From positions 1-64,000 of the forward strand of contig RECE01000222.1 in NCBI GenBank assembly GCA_007694165.1: a stretch of 64,000 nucleotides of DNA, read 5' to 3'. Positions 1 through 9,378 of the stretch are shown in pieces (the stretch's first letter is position 1; every line of letters begins with the position of its first letter). Both the position numbers and the translations under genes were made by a program. This DNA comes from Bacteroidota bacterium (GTDB taxonomy: Bacteria; Bacteroidota; Bacteroidia; Bacteroidales; UBA7960). The notes under the pieces are model-generated. The model was given only the letters and a program-made list of their open reading frames with translations. It made no database searches and was not told where the DNA came from.

Positions 1-52
1 CCGCCACCTACAGCTTGGAAGGCTGTCGCTCTACCGGATGAGCTACTTCCGC
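1..52 (-). tRNA. tRNA-Gly (TCC), 3' part truncated by window start
   Basis: Reverse complement starts GCGGAAGTAGCTCA (D-arm); anticodon loop CTTCCAA gives TCC. Confidence 0.88.
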
Positions 53-65
53 AATCAAAAAAAGT

Positions 66-148
66 GGGGGGGGAAGGATTCGAACCTCCGAAGGCGAAAG
101 CCAACAGATTTACAGTCTGCCCCATTTGACCGCTCTGGAACCCCCCCA
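66..148 (-). tRNA. tRNA-Tyr (GTA)
   Basis: Reverse complement has acceptor GGGGGG..., anticodon loop ACTGTAAAT (GTA), long variable arm typical of tRNA-Tyr, and GGTTCGAATCC T-loop. Confidence 0.9.
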
Positions 149-175
149 GCTAATCATTTAATTGCTTTTCAATGA

Positions 176-248
176 GCCGATGGAGGGATTCGAACCCCCG
201 ACCGTCTGATTACAAATCAGATGCTCTGGCCAACTGAGCTACATCGGC
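176..248 (-). tRNA. tRNA-Thr (TGT)
   Basis: GCCGAT...ATCGGC acceptor stem; anticodon loop TTTGTAA gives TGT; GGGTTCGAATCCC T-loop. Confidence 0.92.
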
Positions 249-290
249 GTTTGATTTATCATTAAATTTTGCTGAATAAACATGCAAAGA

Positions 291-324
291 ACATTAAAAA
301 AGCAGACCTTTCAAAAAGGTCTGC
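291..324 (-). terminator. Intrinsic terminator downstream of hpf-like gene
   Basis: GCAGACCTTT/AAAGGTCTGC stem (302-311 / 315-324) followed on the minus strand by a U-tract. Confidence 0.7.
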
Positions 325-406
325 AAATGTACGAAAGATTTAAAAACTACCAAAAATTAATTCGCTTTTTTTCTCTTTTTCTTTTTTCACAGTATTGACA
401 GGACTT

Positions 407-706
407 TTAAAGACCTTTTACCTTTTCTTTATGACGGGTAATTTGCTTTTTTAATGCATCCACTGCACTATCTATTGCTTCTTCAAACGTCTTGGCCTGC
501 TTTTTGGCAAACAAATCGTTGCCCGGAATCTGTATGCGAATTTCTGCTATTTTGTTTCCATTGGTAATCGATTGATCCAGCTTTAGGGTAACATCACTTC
601 CAATGACTCCATCGAAAAGACTACTTACCTTGGTTACTTTTTCGCGGATAAAGTCCTCTAATTTACGATCTGCTTTGAAATGCAATGAGCTAATAGAAAC
701 TTTCAT
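407..706 (-). CDS. hpf: Ribosome hibernation-promoting factor / sigma-54 modulation family protein
   Basis: 99 aa; MKVSISSLHFKADRKLEDFIREKVTKV...; family-typical length and motif; next to the tRNA block. Confidence 0.88.
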   Translation of the reverse strand: MKVSISSLHFKADRKLEDFIREKVTKVSSLFDGVIGSDVTLKLDQSITNGNKIAEIRIQIPGNDLFAKKQAKTFEEAIDSAVDALKKQITRHKEKVKGL

Positions 707-722
707 ACTTATTCCTCCTGAT

Positions 723-1604
723 TTACGCCTTTGGATGGGCTTGTTTATAAACTGATTTGATTTTTTCTACCGTATTGTGCGTATAGACTTCCGTGGCACT
801 TAAACTGCTATGCCCTAAAAGTTCCTTTATCGCATTGATATCTGCTCCGTTATTTAACATGTGGGTAGCAAAACTATGTCTTAATACGTGAGGACTACGC
901 TTGCTTACGGTAGTGTTGGTGCTAAGGTAAAAATTTACTACACGATAAACAAATTTAGGATATACTTTTTTGCCCTTATCGGTAACAAAAATATAACCGG
1001 TAGGATCATTTCCCAATAAACGTTTTTTTTCTTCCAGGTATTGCGCTAAGGTGCTTTTCAATTCTTCCACCATGGGAACAATTCTTTCTTTGTTTCCCTT
1101 GCCTGTTACCCTGATTGCGCCTTTAGAGAGAGAAATGTCGGTATGTTTTAATCCGGTGAGTTCCGAAAGTCTTATGCCTGTGCAGTAAAACGTTTCAAGA
1201 ATCAGTTTGTCTCTTAATCCTTTAAAATCATGAGAAAATTCAAAATCTTCAATGAGCGTTTGCATATTGGTTGCTGAAACGTATGCAGGTAATTTTCGGG
1301 GAATTTTGGGAGGTGTTACTTTGGCCATTGGGTTCGTTTCCATCTTGCCCTCCTTTGAAAGATGCTGGTAAAACGAATTGAGTGACGAAATTTTCCTGTT
1401 GACAGTTTTTGCACTGAGCTTCACGGCAACAAGACCCGAAAGCCAGTTTCGTATTTGCTGTGAAGTCGCTTGTTGTGGTGTTGTATTGAAAGCATCTTTC
1501 AGATAGTCTGAAAACTGTTTCAGATCAGTTTTATATCCCGATACCGTGTGAGAAGAATAACGCTTCCCGTATTGCAGGTAATGTAAAAAATCGTCTGTCT
1601 GCAT
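723..1604 (-). CDS. xerC: Tyrosine recombinase XerC-like (ORF track starts at TTG 1637; ATG at 1604 is more likely)
   Basis: Catalytic pattern HVLRHSFATHMLNNGADINAIKELLGHSSLSATEVYTH; N-terminal SAM-like domain. Confidence 0.88.
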   Translation of the reverse strand: MQTDDFLHYLQYGKRYSSHTVSGYKTDLKQFSDYLKDAFNTTPQQATSQQIRNWLSGLVAVKLSAKTVNRKISSLNSFYQHLSKEGKMETNPMAKVTPPKIPRKLPAYVSATNMQTLIEDFEFSHDFKGLRDKLILETFYCTGIRLSELTGLKHTDISLSKGAIRVTGKGNKERIVPMVEELKSTLAQYLEEKKRLLGNDPTGYIFVTDKGKKVYPKFVYRVVNFYLSTNTTVSKRSPHVLRHSFATHMLNNGADINAIKELLGHSSLSATEVYTHNTVEKIKSVYKQAHPKA

Positions 1605-1700
1605 AATAAAAGAAGAATCTTTTGCTAATGTAATCAATATTTACCCTTAACAAAGGATTCTTCTTTAAATATTTTTTCAAACGGTATCGTAATCCAACTG

Positions 1701-1895
1701 CTAACCTTCTTCCTGATCTCTGAGCTTCTGGATGTATCTTGCTTTGATTCTTTGCTCACGATTTACAATGGAAGGCTTGGTGAATTTTTGTCTTTCACGT
1801 AGTTCTTTCAGGATTCCGGTTTTCTCGAACTTCCTCTTGAGCTTCTTCAAAGCCCTGTCAATATTTTCACCTTCTTTGATAGGTACAATAATCAT
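1701..1895 (-). CDS. rpsU: 30S ribosomal protein S21
   Basis: MIIVPIKEGENIDRALKKLKRKFEKTGILKELRERQKFTKPS... Confidence 0.95.
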   Translation of the reverse strand: MIIVPIKEGENIDRALKKLKRKFEKTGILKELRERQKFTKPSIVNREQRIKARYIQKLRDQEEG

Positions 1896-1957
1896 GTTAG
1901 CCTCTTTCTTTTTAAATTAGAATATGATTGTTTAGACACGTTCACTTAATAGGGCTG

Positions 1958-1989
1958 CAAAATTACAAATAGATTTTTTATAAATCAAA
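1958..1989 (-). promoter_or_regulatory. Bacteroidetes-type promoter for rpsU (TTTG-N20-TAATTTTG on minus strand)
   Basis: CAAAATTA at 1958-1965 and CAAA at 1986-1989, 20-nt spacing, about 60 nt upstream of the rpsU start. Confidence 0.6.
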
Positions 1990-2025
1990 GAAAAAGATAA
2001 AAAAAATCAGTCTTCTGCAAAACCT

Positions 2026-4224
2026 TCATTTTTTATCCTGTAATTCGCGCAAAAGAAAATCGGTCATTAGCCGGTAAAGATGCAATCGGGCATTCCCTCC
2101 AACGATACTATGATTGTGATTGGGATAAATCATCAACTCAAAATCTACATCCGCTTCAATGAGGGCTGCAGCCATTTCCATGGTGTTTTGATAATGCACA
2201 TTATCATCAGCCGAACCATGCACCAGCAAATAGGCACCTTGAATTTTTTCCACGTGATTGATGGGCGAATTGTTGTCATAACCTCCGGGATTTTCTGCCG
2301 GGGTACGCATGTACCGCTCTGTATAGATGGTGTCATAAAACCTCCAGTTCGTAACCGGCGCAACGGCAATCGCAGCCGAAAACACATCCGCACCCAGGGC
2401 CAGACATAAAGAGGAAAGGTATCCACCGTAACTCGAGCCAAAAATCCCAATTCGGTTTTTATCGATATATTCCAGGTTGCCAAGATAAGATCCGGCCTGA
2501 ATTAAATCGATGGTTTCATATTTTCCCAGTTCCAGGTAAGTCATTTTTCTGAATTCTTCTCCTCTGCCTCCGGTACCCCTGTTATCAACCGAAACTACCA
2601 CATATCCCATTTGAGCAAGCATCTGAAACCATGCTCCATTGAATGTATTCCACCGATGGGTCACGGTTTGTGAACCGGGGCCCCCATACACATACATAAA
2701 CAATGGATGCTCAGCCTGAGGATCAAAATCCGGCGGATAGAGTATCCAGCCATTGAGCACTACCTGGTCATCTACCGGTATTTCAATAAATTCTGTCTGA
2801 CCGTAATTGTGCTCCTGAAGCCGGATTTTCAATGCACTGTTGTCTTGCAATACTTCCACCAAGCTCCCGTCAGCTCTGTGAATGGAATATACCGGCGGTG
2901 TATTTATGGTGGTGTGATTGTTGATAAAATAGAGATAATCATTGGAAAAGGCAGGTTGATGATACCCTGCCTCGGGGGTTAATCTTTTTTTATTCTTTCC
3001 ATCAACCCCGATGCTGTAAAGATGGTTTTCGGCAGCACCTTGCTCATGAGAAGTATAATAAACAATTCCGTTTTGCTCGTCCAGCCCATGGAAAGAATTA
3101 ACATCCCACTGCCCGGAAGTAATGGCATTTGTCAAATTACCCTGTAAATCATAACGGTACAAATGATTATACCCGCTTTTTTCGCTGGAGAGAATAAAAT
3201 ACCGGCCATCGCGGGTAAAATACAGGTCATCATTGATCTCTATGTAATAACGGTTTTTCTCTTCATAGATGATTTCAGGATTACCCGATGCAACATCAAA
3301 GGATAGTATTTCCAGGTGATTCTGGTGCCGGTTGAGCCTCAACACCGCAAGTTTAGCAGCATCAGCGGTCCATTTAATGCGTGGTATATATTGATCCTTC
3401 TCTTCTCCTGTATCCAATGCAAGGGTCTGCCCGCCTGCCAATTCATACACATGAATGGAAACCAGGGAATTATCTTCTCCGGCTTTGGGATATTTGAACC
3501 TGTACTCTCCCGGATACAAACTTCCATAAACAGCCATTGAAAACTCCTTCACTTCCGACTCATCGAAGCGGTAAAATGCAATCCTTTCCCCGTCGGGCGA
3601 CCATTGAAATCCTTTTGTAAACCCAAATTCCTCTTCATACACCCAGTCGGTAGTTCCGTTTATGATATGGTTGTTCAGTCCGTCATGAGTAATGCGAAAT
3701 TCATCATCCTTTGCTATCTCCTTTAAATAAATGTTATTGTCTCTTACAAAAGCAACCTTTGTTCCATCGGGCGAGAATTGCGGCAATCTCTGTTTTCCGT
3801 TTGGCGACAAAGGAGCAATGGATTGGGCCGATACATTGTAAATGAAAAAATCAGAAATGGAGGAATACCTGTAAATGGATTCTGTATTGACAGCAATCAG
3901 CAATTGCTGCTCGGAAGAATCAAAATCATAGGCATCAATGTCAGGGGTTTTGCCATCCTCATCCATTATAATACCTTCAATATCAGCTATTGTTTTTACG
4001 AAATTGCCACTGGCATATTCGTACATATTAATTTGAAATCTGTTTTCTACGATGGTATAATGTTCGCCATCAAGCATACTCTTACCCATTCGGATGGTTT
4101 GGGGCGAAAAGTATCTTTCTTTCCAGATTTTCTCAAGCGTAATTTGGGATTGCGAGCCAAGTCCTTGCACGAAAGCAAAAAGCATAAAAAAAACAGGTAT
4201 CAACCTGCGAATCATCGGATACAT
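2026..4224 (-). CDS. Dipeptidyl peptidase IV-like S9 family serine peptidase
   Basis: 732 aa, signal peptide, beta-propeller N-terminus, GIFGSSYGGYLSSL nucleophile motif, C-terminal His region NHNHSIVGG. Confidence 0.93.
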   Translation of the reverse strand: MYPMIRRLIPVFFMLFAFVQGLGSQSQITLEKIWKERYFSPQTIRMGKSMLDGEHYTIVENRFQINMYEYASGNFVKTIADIEGIIMDEDGKTPDIDAYDFDSSEQQLLIAVNTESIYRYSSISDFFIYNVSAQSIAPLSPNGKQRLPQFSPDGTKVAFVRDNNIYLKEIAKDDEFRITHDGLNNHIINGTTDWVYEEEFGFTKGFQWSPDGERIAFYRFDESEVKEFSMAVYGSLYPGEYRFKYPKAGEDNSLVSIHVYELAGGQTLALDTGEEKDQYIPRIKWTADAAKLAVLRLNRHQNHLEILSFDVASGNPEIIYEEKNRYYIEINDDLYFTRDGRYFILSSEKSGYNHLYRYDLQGNLTNAITSGQWDVNSFHGLDEQNGIVYYTSHEQGAAENHLYSIGVDGKNKKRLTPEAGYHQPAFSNDYLYFINNHTTINTPPVYSIHRADGSLVEVLQDNSALKIRLQEHNYGQTEFIEIPVDDQVVLNGWILYPPDFDPQAEHPLFMYVYGGPGSQTVTHRWNTFNGAWFQMLAQMGYVVVSVDNRGTGGRGEEFRKMTYLELGKYETIDLIQAGSYLGNLEYIDKNRIGIFGSSYGGYLSSLCLALGADVFSAAIAVAPVTNWRFYDTIYTERYMRTPAENPGGYDNNSPINHVEKIQGAYLLVHGSADDNVHYQNTMEMAAALIEADVDFELMIYPNHNHSIVGGNARLHLYRLMTDFLLRELQDKK

Positions 4225-4368
4225 AAATCTTGGTTTTGGTTATACAAAAAAACAGTTTTTGATGTGCATGGGTACTCATTCGCCTTGATGGACCCGCTTT
4301 GATGGTTGCAAAAATAAGTATGTAAAAAAATATCTCCGGTTTTTTAACAAAAAGTCTAATTTTACCCT

Positions 4369-4620
4369 TTATTGTTTGAGCAATTCCGAAATATCAAATT
4401 CCTTCTTATACATGGCAAGGATTTCATCTACAGATAACAATTCAATTTTTTCTATTTTGTTGTTTTTGGGCACATACCAAACTTCGGCAAAGAACCCAAA
4501 CAAGGTATAAAGCTTAATATTGAAATACAGGAATTGCCTGGTAGCAATCTCACTTCCGTACTCAAAAACAAGATATGTTTTCTGTTGTAAGGGGATATTT
4601 TTAAATTCGGGTGCTTTCAT
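4369..4620 (-). CDS. Conserved hypothetical small protein
   Basis: 83-aa ORF with coding-like composition in a gap between genes. Confidence 0.6.
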   Translation of the reverse strand: MKAPEFKNIPLQQKTYLVFEYGSEIATRQFLYFNIKLYTLFGFFAEVWYVPKNNKIEKIELLSVDEILAMYKKEFDISELLKQ

Positions 4621-4702
4621 AATCGTTTTTTAAGGATTTAGCATGGAGACACTTTATTAAACAAGAAAAATACAGAAAAAGTTATCAAAAATCAAATTTT
4701 TT

Positions 4703-5440
4703 ATGACCTTTAAACATTATATTCCCAACACCATCACCAGTTTGAATCTTTTGTGCGGCAGTATAGCCGTAGTTTATGCCTTTGAAGGATACTTGCACAT
4801 TGCTGCATTGCTGGTGATAATTGCCTCCGTGTTTGATTTCCTGGATGGTTTCAGTGCCAGATTGCTGAAAGCTTACAGCGCTGTTGGCAAAGAACTGGAC
4901 TCATTGGCTGATTTGATAAGTTTTGGACTGGCCCCCTCGGTAATAGTGTATATCAGCATGCAACAACATGTGCCCCAATGGGGACCTGAATGGGCAGGAC
5001 TGAATATCTTACCTTTCATTGCCTTTTTAATAACCGTATTCTCGGGATTGCGACTTGCTATTTTTAATATTGATGAAAACCAGACTGAGCATTTTATCGG
5101 ACTGCCTACCCCTGCCAACGCAATTTTTTTTATTTCATTTCCCCTGGCACTTCAATACGGATCTGAGCAATCATTTCTTTTTCCCTTTTACCAGGGTATT
5201 ACCCGGAGCTACTATATACTGGCCTTTCTTGCCATTGTTTCCTCTTATTTAATGTTGTCGAATCTGCCTTTGTTCTCACTTAAATTTAAAAATCTTCAAT
5301 TCAGGCCCAACAGAATAAGATATATTTTTGTTGTAGTATGTGCAGGCATGCTATTGCTGTTGGGTATACATGCGTTACCACTGTTTATCGTTTGGTACAT
5401 ACTATTATCCCTGGCAGATTACTTGTTTAAAATATCCTGA
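4703..5440 (+). CDS. pssA: CDP-diacylglycerol--serine O-phosphatidyltransferase
   Basis: CDP-alcohol phosphatidyltransferase motif DFLDGFSARLLKAYSAVGKELDSLAD; polytopic membrane protein. Confidence 0.92.
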   Translation: MTFKHYIPNTITSLNLLCGSIAVVYAFEGYLHIAALLVIIASVFDFLDGFSARLLKAYSAVGKELDSLADLISFGLAPSVIVYISMQQHVPQWGPEWAGLNILPFIAFLITVFSGLRLAIFNIDENQTEHFIGLPTPANAIFFISFPLALQYGSEQSFLFPFYQGITRSYYILAFLAIVSSYLMLSNLPLFSLKFKNLQFRPNRIRYIFVVVCAGMLLLLGIHALPLFIVWYILLSLADYLFKIS

Positions 5441-5464
5441 CTCACCAGATAAAACAAAACAACT

Positions 5465-5827
5465 ATGGCTGAATTTCATGAATTGGGAAAAACCGGAGAG
5501 GAGCTGGCCAGTGAATACCTCAGGAATAAAGGATACAAAATTCTGGAAACCAACTGGAGAAAGGGGCAGCTTGAAATTGATATTGTTGCCCTGAAAGATG
5601 ATACGCTGGTAGTAGCAGAAGTTAAAACACGCAGCACCAGTTACTTTGGCGAGCCTGAAGAATTTGTAACCAAAGCCAAGCAAAAAAACCTGATCAAAGC
5701 TGCCAACAGATACATTAACGAAAAAGATCTGGATTTCGAAACACGATTCGATATCATCTCTGTATTGGTCAAAGGGAGTCAATACAAGATACACCATATT
5801 GAAGATGCCTTCTACCCTACCCTTTGA
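5465..5827 (+). CDS. YraN/UPF0102 family endonuclease-like protein
   Basis: GKTGEELASEYLRNKGYKILETNWRKGQLEIDIVA...VVAEVKTRS nuclease-fold signature. Confidence 0.9.
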   Translation: MAEFHELGKTGEELASEYLRNKGYKILETNWRKGQLEIDIVALKDDTLVVAEVKTRSTSYFGEPEEFVTKAKQKNLIKAANRYINEKDLDFETRFDIISVLVKGSQYKIHHIEDAFYPTL

Positions 5828-5968
5828 AACTCTTTCCTGAACATTGCCAAAGCATGAATTTCCCTCTCTGTGTAAAACAAACTCAGTTTTGGGTTGTTTG
5901 ACTAACCGGCAGTAAATGCTTAATGCCAGCATAAAATAGTTTCATTTTTAACAAAAAAGTTTCAAATA

Positions 5969-6664
5969 ATGGAAAACAATCAAGAACAAGAACGAGAAGT
6001 AGTAAGACTACCTTTAATTGGAGATGACGCGCCTTCTTTCTGGGCAAGAACAACCATGGGAGATATTAATTTCCCGGAAGATTACAAAGGGAAATGGGTT
6101 ATCCTTTTCAGTCATCCTGCAGATTTTACGCCTGTTTGCACCACTGAATTTATGACTTTTGCCTCTATGCAGGAAGATTTTCGCAAACTGAACACCGAAC
6201 TCATTGGCCTTTCTATCGATAGCATATACGCCCATATTGCATGGTTGCGCACCATTAAGGAGAAAATAGAGTTCAACGGAATGAAAAATGTTGAGGTGAA
6301 ATTTCCTGTGATAGAGGACCTGAAAATGCATGTATCGCGCAAATTTGGCATGGTACAGCCCAATGCTTCCAGCACACAGGCGGTACGAGCGGTATTTATC
6401 ATGGACCCCGAATCGAAAGTACGTGCAATTTTGTACTACCCTCTAAGTACAGGCCGCAACATGGACGAAATCATGCGAATGATTATCGCCATGCAAAAAG
6501 CTGACAAGGAACAAATTGCTACTCCGGCCAACTGGCAGCCCGGCGACGATGTAATTATACCTCCTCCCGGATCATGCGGCACGGCAAAAGATCGCGTCGA
6601 AAATCAGGATGATGACACCTATTGCCTGGACTGGTTTATGTGCTTCAAAAGGGAAAAGAAGTAA
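5969..6664 (+). CDS. Peroxiredoxin (AhpC/TSA, Prx6-like)
   Basis: HPADFTPVCTTEF peroxidatic Cys motif; extra C-terminal cysteines GSCGTAKDRV...YCLDWFMCFK. Confidence 0.92.
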   Translation: MENNQEQEREVVRLPLIGDDAPSFWARTTMGDINFPEDYKGKWVILFSHPADFTPVCTTEFMTFASMQEDFRKLNTELIGLSIDSIYAHIAWLRTIKEKIEFNGMKNVEVKFPVIEDLKMHVSRKFGMVQPNASSTQAVRAVFIMDPESKVRAILYYPLSTGRNMDEIMRMIIAMQKADKEQIATPANWQPGDDVIIPPPGSCGTAKDRVENQDDDTYCLDWFMCFKREKK

Positions 6665-6680
6665 CATTTCCGGATGTATT

Positions 6681-6719
6681 AAAAAAGGATGTTCTGCAAA
6701 CAGAGCATCCTTTTTTTTT
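6681..6719 (+). terminator. Intrinsic terminator after peroxiredoxin gene
   Basis: GGATGTTCTG-caaa-CAGAGCATCC followed by T9. Confidence 0.85.
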
Positions 6720-6749
6720 GAAGGCGTGATTGATAACATACCTGACTGT

Positions 6750-8264
6750 TTATTTTTGCAGTACGATTCGGAATGTGGTGCCTGCCGGCGAAGAACTCTT
6801 TACAAAGATCTTTCCTTTGTGATAATTTTCAATGATTCTTTTGCTAAGGGAAAGCCCTAAGCCCCACCCCCGTTTTTTGCTGGTAAAACCAGGGTTAAAA
6901 ATGGTTTTAAAATTGGATTTGGCAATACCCTTTCCTGTATCGGAAAAATCGATATAAAGGTTCGAGGCATTGTCATAAATGTCGATACTGATTACACCGG
7001 ATCCCACCATAGCATCCACCGCATTTTTGGAAAGATTTTCCAATACCCATCCGAAAAGATCAACATTCATAGGAATTTGAGGGTTTTTGCCCGTATGATC
7101 ATTGACAAAAAACTGCACCTTTTTCGATGTTCGGGTTTTCAGATAATCAATGGAATTCTGAATGACATCCTTCAGGGGTTGCGGAGTTAGCTTGGGCTCG
7201 GAACCTATTTTGGAAAACCTTTCTGTAATGTTTTCAAGTCGCCCCACATCCTTTTGGATTTCGCTGATAGTACTATCGTCCACTCCCTGCATTTTAAGCA
7301 GTTCAACCCAGGCCATAAGAGAGGAAATGGGGGTGCCCAGTTGATGAGCTGTTTCTTTTGACATTCCCACCCAAACCTGGTTTTGCTCGGCATTGCGGGC
7401 AGTGCTAAACAGAATGTAAGCTACAATAAGGAAGATACCCACTGCAATAAACTGCGCCAGCGGATAATAACGCAGCTGGGTTAACAAGAATGAATGGGTA
7501 TAAAATACATGGCAGGTTCCATGATAGGGCAACTCAATGATCAAAGGCTCGTTCTTATCTGCCATACTTCTTATAACCTGCTGCACCTCAAGACTGTCAG
7601 ACAAATTGCCGTTGTTAAGATTTCCTGAGGCTATGATGGTTGTTTTGTCACTATCGGTGATAATTACCGGTACGTTGGCCGAATTGATAACCACTTCGCT
7701 GAGAAATGAATCTATCAGGTCATTCATCACATGCTGCATGCTTTTAAAGAGCCAGGAGTCCTGGTAGTATATGTAATCTACAACACCTCCCAGAACAATG
7801 GGAATTGGCTCATAGACAGAAAACTGTTCTTTGATTCCTCCCTCAAAAGGTTGGTCCTTGTAATCAATAATATCTTCATTGGTACCACTAACGTTTCGCT
7901 GAGATACAATTATGTTTTCAGAATTGACCCATAAAACGGGAATGGTTATATTCTCTTCGATGATATAGGCGTAAAAAGAAATATCGGAGTTATTATCATC
8001 TTCAATGAGCCGGCGAATGGCTTTGGCCCACAACTCAACTTTTTTCCTCTCTTCGCGGCGCATTTGTTCAAAAAAATCGTCCGTTACCCTTACCAGGTTG
8101 GCCCTGTTTTGCACGGCATCTGCCCAGATACGCACTTTCAGCCTTTCGTCTTCGGCAATTTTTTTCACCAGGATATTGGTGTAATAAAGAGACAGGCCTA
8201 TTATGATGGCCGCAAATCCCAAAAGATAAATTTTCCAGCGTTGCTTTTTTACGTAAATATCCAA
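6750..8264 (-). CDS. Membrane sensor histidine kinase
   Basis: Two TM segments around an extracytoplasmic domain, SKETAHQLGTPISSLMAW H-box, ENLSKNAVDAM N-box, DTGKGI and GWGLGLSLSKRII G boxes. Confidence 0.9.
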   Translation of the reverse strand: MDIYVKKQRWKIYLLGFAAIIIGLSLYYTNILVKKIAEDERLKVRIWADAVQNRANLVRVTDDFFEQMRREERKKVELWAKAIRRLIEDDNNSDISFYAYIIEENITIPVLWVNSENIIVSQRNVSGTNEDIIDYKDQPFEGGIKEQFSVYEPIPIVLGGVVDYIYYQDSWLFKSMQHVMNDLIDSFLSEVVINSANVPVIITDSDKTTIIASGNLNNGNLSDSLEVQQVIRSMADKNEPLIIELPYHGTCHVFYTHSFLLTQLRYYPLAQFIAVGIFLIVAYILFSTARNAEQNQVWVGMSKETAHQLGTPISSLMAWVELLKMQGVDDSTISEIQKDVGRLENITERFSKIGSEPKLTPQPLKDVIQNSIDYLKTRTSKKVQFFVNDHTGKNPQIPMNVDLFGWVLENLSKNAVDAMVGSGVISIDIYDNASNLYIDFSDTGKGIAKSNFKTIFNPGFTSKKRGWGLGLSLSKRIIENYHKGKIFVKSSSPAGTTFRIVLQK

Positions 8265-8332
8265 GGTATAAATGAATTTGAGTTATACTAATTTAGCAAA
8301 CGGTACAATAGGTTTATTTATTGGAAGATATC

Positions 8333-9208
8333 TTATTTTTCCTTTTCCAGAATAACACGTGCATGCTCTATTTCTTCGAGGTGCTTCTTGCTTACCTGGG
8401 GAAATTCCAGTTGAAGCGACTTTAGCTTTTCCACAATTATTCTGCTGATAACAAGTCTCATATACCATTTCTTATCGGCGGGAATCACATACCATGGGGC
8501 CATTTTGTGATTGGTGTTTTCGAGCATTAGCTGGTAGGCTTGCTGGTAAGGATCCCAGTATTGCCTTTCCGACACATCTCCCATCTCAAATTTCCAGTTT
8601 TTGGAAGCATTGTCAATTCTTGAAAGAAAACGTTTTTTTTGTTCGTCTTTTGATACATTGAGAAAAAACTTCAATATCATGTACCCGTTATTGATGTAAT
8701 ATTTTTCAATATTAACAATATCAGCGTATCGTTGACTCCAGAATTTTTCGTCCGTATGAAGTTTGGAATGATAAAAGGGGAGATTTTGCCTTTGCAACAA
8801 TTGGGGATGGATTCTGGCAATGAGCACTTCTTCATAATAAGAGCGGTTGAAAATCCCGATATGACCTCTTTCGGGCATGGCCTTCATGCATCTCCACATA
8901 TAATCGTGGGCCAGCTCTTCGGCAGATGGAGCCTTAAAGCTCACAACCTTGCATCCCTGCGGGTTTACCCCCGACATTACATGTTTTATCACGCCGTCTT
9001 TACCAGCGGCATCCATAGCCTGCAAAATTATCAGCACACCTTGTCTGCTCTGGGCGTATAGCTTGCTTTGCAGCAGCCTTAACTGACCAATTTGTTGTTC
9101 AAATTCTTCCTGCGTGTCTTTTTTGGATTCATAGTTTTCAGAAAATGCAGTATCAAAAGCCCTTATCTTACCTTTTGTCTGAAAAAGAAAATCGTTGCTG
9201 TTTACCAT
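8333..9208 (-). CDS. Polyphosphate kinase 2 family (polyphosphate:nucleotide phosphotransferase)
   Basis: LQAMDAAGKDGVIKHVMSGVNPQGCKVVSFKAPS...FNRSYYEEVL Walker A/lid motifs of PPK2. Confidence 0.92.
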   Translation of the reverse strand: MVNSNDFLFQTKGKIRAFDTAFSENYESKKDTQEEFEQQIGQLRLLQSKLYAQSRQGVLIILQAMDAAGKDGVIKHVMSGVNPQGCKVVSFKAPSAEELAHDYMWRCMKAMPERGHIGIFNRSYYEEVLIARIHPQLLQRQNLPFYHSKLHTDEKFWSQRYADIVNIEKYYINNGYMILKFFLNVSKDEQKKRFLSRIDNASKNWKFEMGDVSERQYWDPYQQAYQLMLENTNHKMAPWYVIPADKKWYMRLVISRIIVEKLKSLQLEFPQVSKKHLEEIEHARVILEKEK

Positions 9209-9378
9209 TGGAATCGATTATAGTAAATGACTGTTTTCCCGGAAAAAAGCCATGCAATGCAAATTAAAAATATGAGTGTCCGGTTAACTTTTAGATTTGT
9301 TGATGACAGACCTCAAGCTACGTTCGGGGTGACAAAAACTACCGTAAAAATAACTATAAATTGCACTTATAGCTCAAA

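Noticed and set aside
3778-4302. 174-aa plus-strand ORF
   Set aside because: Mostly antisense to the S9 peptidase gene; composition and lack of motifs suggest a shadow ORF.
9288-9345. Intergenic CTCAAGCTACGTTCGGGGTGACAAAAAC block as a possible element
   Set aside because: Looks like a fragment of dispersed intergenic sequence, with no paired repeat or ORF; too weak to call.
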